Below, one piece after another: positions 6,165 through 8,479 of a stretch of DNA of 8,479 nt; position 1 is the stretch's first letter; each line of letters begins with the position of its first letter. Under the pieces are notes generated by a model, which did not search any database, had not been told where the DNA came from, and was given only the letters and a program-made list of their open reading frames with translations. The stretch spans positions 1 through 8,479 of the forward strand of contig CAMIXP010000053.1 in assembly GCA_946402785.1 (NCBI GenBank), read 5' to 3'. The translations under genes were made by a program, and so were the position numbers. The DNA comes from an uncultured Caryophanales bacterium. GTDB lineage: Bacteria > Bacillota_I > Bacilli_A > RF39 > UBA660.

Positions 6165-7027
6165 GATGTACATTCCCCTTTCACTCTTGTCTCAACAGAT
6201 CCTTGATAACAGTATCCATAAGAAAGATCATTTTCTTGAAATTCAATAAAAGCAGTAACTTTTCCATTCTCTACATAATACCAACTTCTAGTAGTTGGAT
6301 AATAATGAAGTGTCTCTTCTGCAGGAATCAATGAAATAACAAGTTCTGTATTATAACGATCGAGTACTTGAATACTATTCTGTAATACATATTCTTCTAT
6401 TTTCATATAAACATGATCCGCATATTCTTGAGCCTTTGCTTCACTAAAAGAAGTACTTTTCGTAGTAGATTCTACTCCTCTTAAAAACTCTTTCGAATAA
6501 AAATCTAAGTTTAATAATAAAGCCCCAGTAGAATCATCTTCTACTCCAATTTCTAATACTCTTTCTTTCAAAGATTGAACTTTCTCAAGCGTCTCTGTCT
6601 GAATCATTTTCCCACGCAGGATTTCTTCCCACGTCTTTAGAAACTCTGGATAATGTTCATCGTTATTACGAATCACTTCAATAGAATCTCCCTCTCCAAG
6701 AAGTCCATTTTCTAGAAGAATTGTAATCGCTTTATCTAAACTCATTGGTAGAGACGTATTCTCTATATTTTTATTATAAAGAGTTGTAGCATTCTTGTCA
6801 AAGAAGAAAAGATGATAAATCTTTCCTTCTGAATCTAACACAAAACCAATATCAAATTTCGATGGATTTTTTACTTCAATCATATTTTGATAACGTTTCG
6901 ATTGAATAAAGCCATCACTGGATCCTTGTTCCTTTTTGTATTCCGGTACAACAACCACAATACTATAGACAACAAGCATCACAAGAACAAGTACCCCTTC
7001 TAATATAAAACGTAATTTCTTATTCAT
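6161..7027 (-). CDS. Bitopic membrane protein with RsgI-like extracellular domain, function unknown
   Basis: This 288-aa protein has a short basic N-terminus, one transmembrane helix (about residues 10-28) and an extracytoplasmic remainder. Residues about 50-115 resemble the extracellular domain next to the membrane in RsgI-type anti-sigma factors: an NPS motif (54-56), then a beta segment with DSEGKI, an N..A spacer, and a helix SLDKAITILLENGLL followed by DSIEVI. RsgI proteins also carry a cytoplasmic anti-sigma domain, which is absent here, so any sensing role is inference. Two Cys near the C-terminus (273 and 286) could form a disulfide. The start at 7027 is preferred over the upstream ATG at 7048. 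The later start follows the PBP stop by seven bases, and the Shine-Dalgarno-like GGAG and AGGTG sit at the PBP stop codon. The 7048 start would overlap the PBP gene. Translation is probably coupled to the PBP. The gene ends in TGA overlapping the next ATG. Confidence 0.88.
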   Translation of the reverse strand: MNKKLRFILEGVLVLVMLVVYSIVVVVPEYKKEQGSSDGFIQSKRYQNMIEVKNPSKFDIGFVLDSEGKIYHLFFFDKNATTLYNKNIENTSLPMSLDKAITILLENGLLGEGDSIEVIRNNDEHYPEFLKTWEEILRGKMIQTETLEKVQSLKERVLEIGVEDDSTGALLLNLDFYSKEFLRGVESTTKSTSFSEAKAQEYADHVYMKIEEYVLQNSIQVLDRYNTELVISLIPAEETLHYYPTTRSWYYVENGKVTAFIEFQENDLSYGYCYQGSVETRVKGECTS

Positions 7028-7034
7028 AGGGCAC

Positions 7035-8479
7035 CTACTCCACGGCATACTTAGGAGCGAGTTTCAAATCAATGACAATTCCCTCTGAAATATCCGTTCC
7101 CTCTGGAAGAGATTGTTCCGTAACATATCCAACTCCATCTAAGTTTACTTTAACTCCCATTTTGGTAAGAAGATCTTTCGCAACTTTAGAAGATAATCCA
7201 ACAACATTTGGAATCTTTAATTGAGGATCATTCGTAATTAAATAAATGGTATCTCCTGTCGTAACAACTTCATCTTTTCCAGGAGTTTGTTTCATTACTT
7301 TATTACCATTTCCAATCACAATATAATGAATGCCACTAGCATCTAATGCTGTCTTAGCAGCATCAACCTTACGATTTGTAAAGCTTGGAACTTTGTAATC
7401 AGTAATTTCAATCTTCGTAACAGGAGTATCACTATTTCCATGATAACGAGATACATTATGAACGATTTCTTTAACCGCATTACTTAGTGGTTTTTGACTA
7501 CCACCACTTGGTCTCTTAACAGATGCATAAATAATAATTTGTGGATCACTCTTTGGATAAATACCAGAGAAAGAAGAAATAATATCTTCCGTTCCATTTA
7601 AGTATCCGCCACCATTTTCACTCGCTATTTGGGCAGTACCTGTTTTACCAATTAGCTCTCCTCCATCAATTCGGAAACCACTTCCGGTATTTCCGATTCC
7701 ATTAACAGTATCATCCATTAAAGAAATCATTTTTTGGACCGTTTGTGTAGAAGCAACTCTTTCAATTTCTTCTCTTTTATGTTCTAATGTTACTTCTCCT
7801 GTTTCCGTATCAACAATCTTTTGAACCAAATAAGGTTCAAGTAAAATACCATCATTTGTTAAAGGAGTCATTGCTTTTGCATTTTGAATAGGTGTCGTTA
7901 AAATACCTTGTCCAAATCCAGCATTGTAGATTTCTGTTTCATATTTAAAATCTAATTTTCCTTTATTTTCATTTGGTAATTCAATTCCTGTTTTCTTACC
8001 AAATCCAAGTTTTTTATAATACTGACGTAACATCGTACTATTCATATGACGACTAATAATATTAATAACTCCAACGTTACTACTGTAAGCATAACCACGG
8101 TCAAAGGTAATAACACCCCAACCATTACGGTTCCAGTCACCAATAACGGTTCCATCGCTAGTCTCATATGTACCAGACTTATACGTTTCACTTCCATCAT
8201 ATACCCCATTTTCCATCGCAGCCATATAAGTAAATGTCTTCATCGTACTACCAGGTTCATAAGGAGTCTGACAGAAAATATCCATATAGTTAGAAATATT
8301 ACGAACATTTGGATCAAATCCCGGATCAGATGCTGTCGCAAGAACAGCACCTGTCTTTGCATCCATAATCGTTACCGTAAACCATTCCCAATCATAATTC
8401 TTATCAGAATTGGCAATTGCTTGTTCTACAAAGAATTGAATATTGGAATCAATCGTTAAATAAATATCTTTTCCTTGTA
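7035..8479 (-). CDS. PASTA-domain class B penicillin-binding protein (partial, 5' end outside window)
   Basis: This is a peptidoglycan D,D-transpeptidase that cross-links stem peptides on the outer face of the membrane; it is the C-terminal 480 residues of a larger protein. The reading frame is open to the right edge and begins with GKDIYLTIDSNIQ, typical of the start of the transpeptidase domain. All three active-site motifs are present: STMK, with the nucleophile Ser at fragment residue 77 (8247-8249), SSN at about 132-134, and KTGT at about 278-281. Two PASTA domains follow (about 359-418 and 420-479), the second starting with IPNVVGLS. PASTA repeats of this family bind the cell wall or muropeptides. 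Two C-terminal PASTA domains fit the PBP2X, PBP2B and SpoVD group. The N-terminal membrane anchor and dimerisation domain must lie outside the window. An ATG at 8366 is internal and is not the start. The gene ends in TAG seven bases before the next gene. Its exact role (division, elongation or sporulation) cannot be decided here. Confidence 0.96.
   Translation of the reverse strand, partial: QGKDIYLTIDSNIQFFVEQAIANSDKNYDWEWFTVTIMDAKTGAVLATASDPGFDPNVRNISNYMDIFCQTPYEPGSTMKTFTYMAAMENGVYDGSETYKSGTYETSDGTVIGDWNRNGWGVITFDRGYAYSSNVGVINIISRHMNSTMLRQYYKKLGFGKKTGIELPNENKGKLDFKYETEIYNAGFGQGILTTPIQNAKAMTPLTNDGILLEPYLVQKIVDTETGEVTLEHKREEIERVASTQTVQKMISLMDDTVNGIGNTGSGFRIDGGELIGKTGTAQIASENGGGYLNGTEDIISSFSGIYPKSDPQIIIYASVKRPSGGSQKPLSNAVKEIVHNVSRYHGNSDTPVTKIEITDYKVPSFTNRKVDAAKTALDASGIHYIVIGNGNKVMKQTPGKDEVVTTGDTIYLITNDPQLKIPNVVGLSSKVAKDLLTKMGVKVNLDGVGYVTEQSLPEGTDISEGIVIDLKLAPKYAVE

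Noticed and set aside
7028..7048. Seven-codon N-terminal extension (MPWSRCP) of the 288-aa protein
   Set aside because: It overlaps the PBP coding sequence, has no ribosome binding site, and ATG 7027 has one at the PBP stop codon followed by a normal basic N-terminus and membrane helix.
8046..8459. Plus-strand open frame of 137 codons
   Set aside because: It is antisense to the transpeptidase domain, whose active-site motifs are clearly on the minus strand; the product is low-complexity Thr/Asn/Ile.

Overview
The window looks like a low-GC Gram-positive chromosome segment (Bacillota or a relative). The base composition is AT-rich, the Shine-Dalgarno sites and sigma-A-type promoters are canonical, and there is a PASTA-domain class B penicillin-binding protein and a DUF1292 (YrzB-like) protein. 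UGA is used as a stop and UGG as Trp, so the code is standard and not the Mycoplasma code. My guess is an uncultured host-associated member of Bacilli or Erysipelotrichia (RF39-like). That is inference from style, not proof.

All seven genes lie on the minus strand, so transcription runs from 8479 towards 1. They form three blocks separated by two short spacers. Block A (8479-5622) holds the 3' part of a PASTA transpeptidase, then two tightly coupled single-pass membrane proteins (288 and 180 aa), and ends in a strong hairpin terminator. The first of these membrane proteins resembles the extracellular domain of RsgI-type anti-sigma factors. Block B (5547-3556) holds a 456-aa and a 201-aa membrane-anchored protein, both of unknown function, and also ends in a terminator. 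Block C (3469-1) holds a 90-aa DUF1292 protein overlapping the start of a very large cytoplasmic-looking repeat protein. That protein is open for 1071 codons and runs off the left edge.

Blocks A and B together look like a cell-envelope locus. A septal or elongation transpeptidase is followed by four bitopic proteins with a short cytoplasmic N-terminus, one transmembrane helix and an extracytoplasmic domain. Block C is different: neither protein has a signal peptide or a transmembrane helix.

The repeat protein is the most unusual item. It has two N-terminal copies of a module containing YEIGYEGASDN, then a long charged helical region. After that come five recognisable copies of a YYVRKP...EPIGEEVRLDG...PYxVVF module, joined by recurring RGLxDQLTxFIDED linkers and three GPIPYND motifs. 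I do not recognise it as any described family. The linker at the left edge predicts at least one more module outside the window.

In both spacers a terminator and the next promoter occupy nearly the same bases. In the first, a perfect TTGACA -35 box lies in the loop and descending arm of the upstream terminator hairpin. No RNA genes, mobile elements or CRISPR arrays were seen, and no stretch of 300 bases or more lacks a gene.
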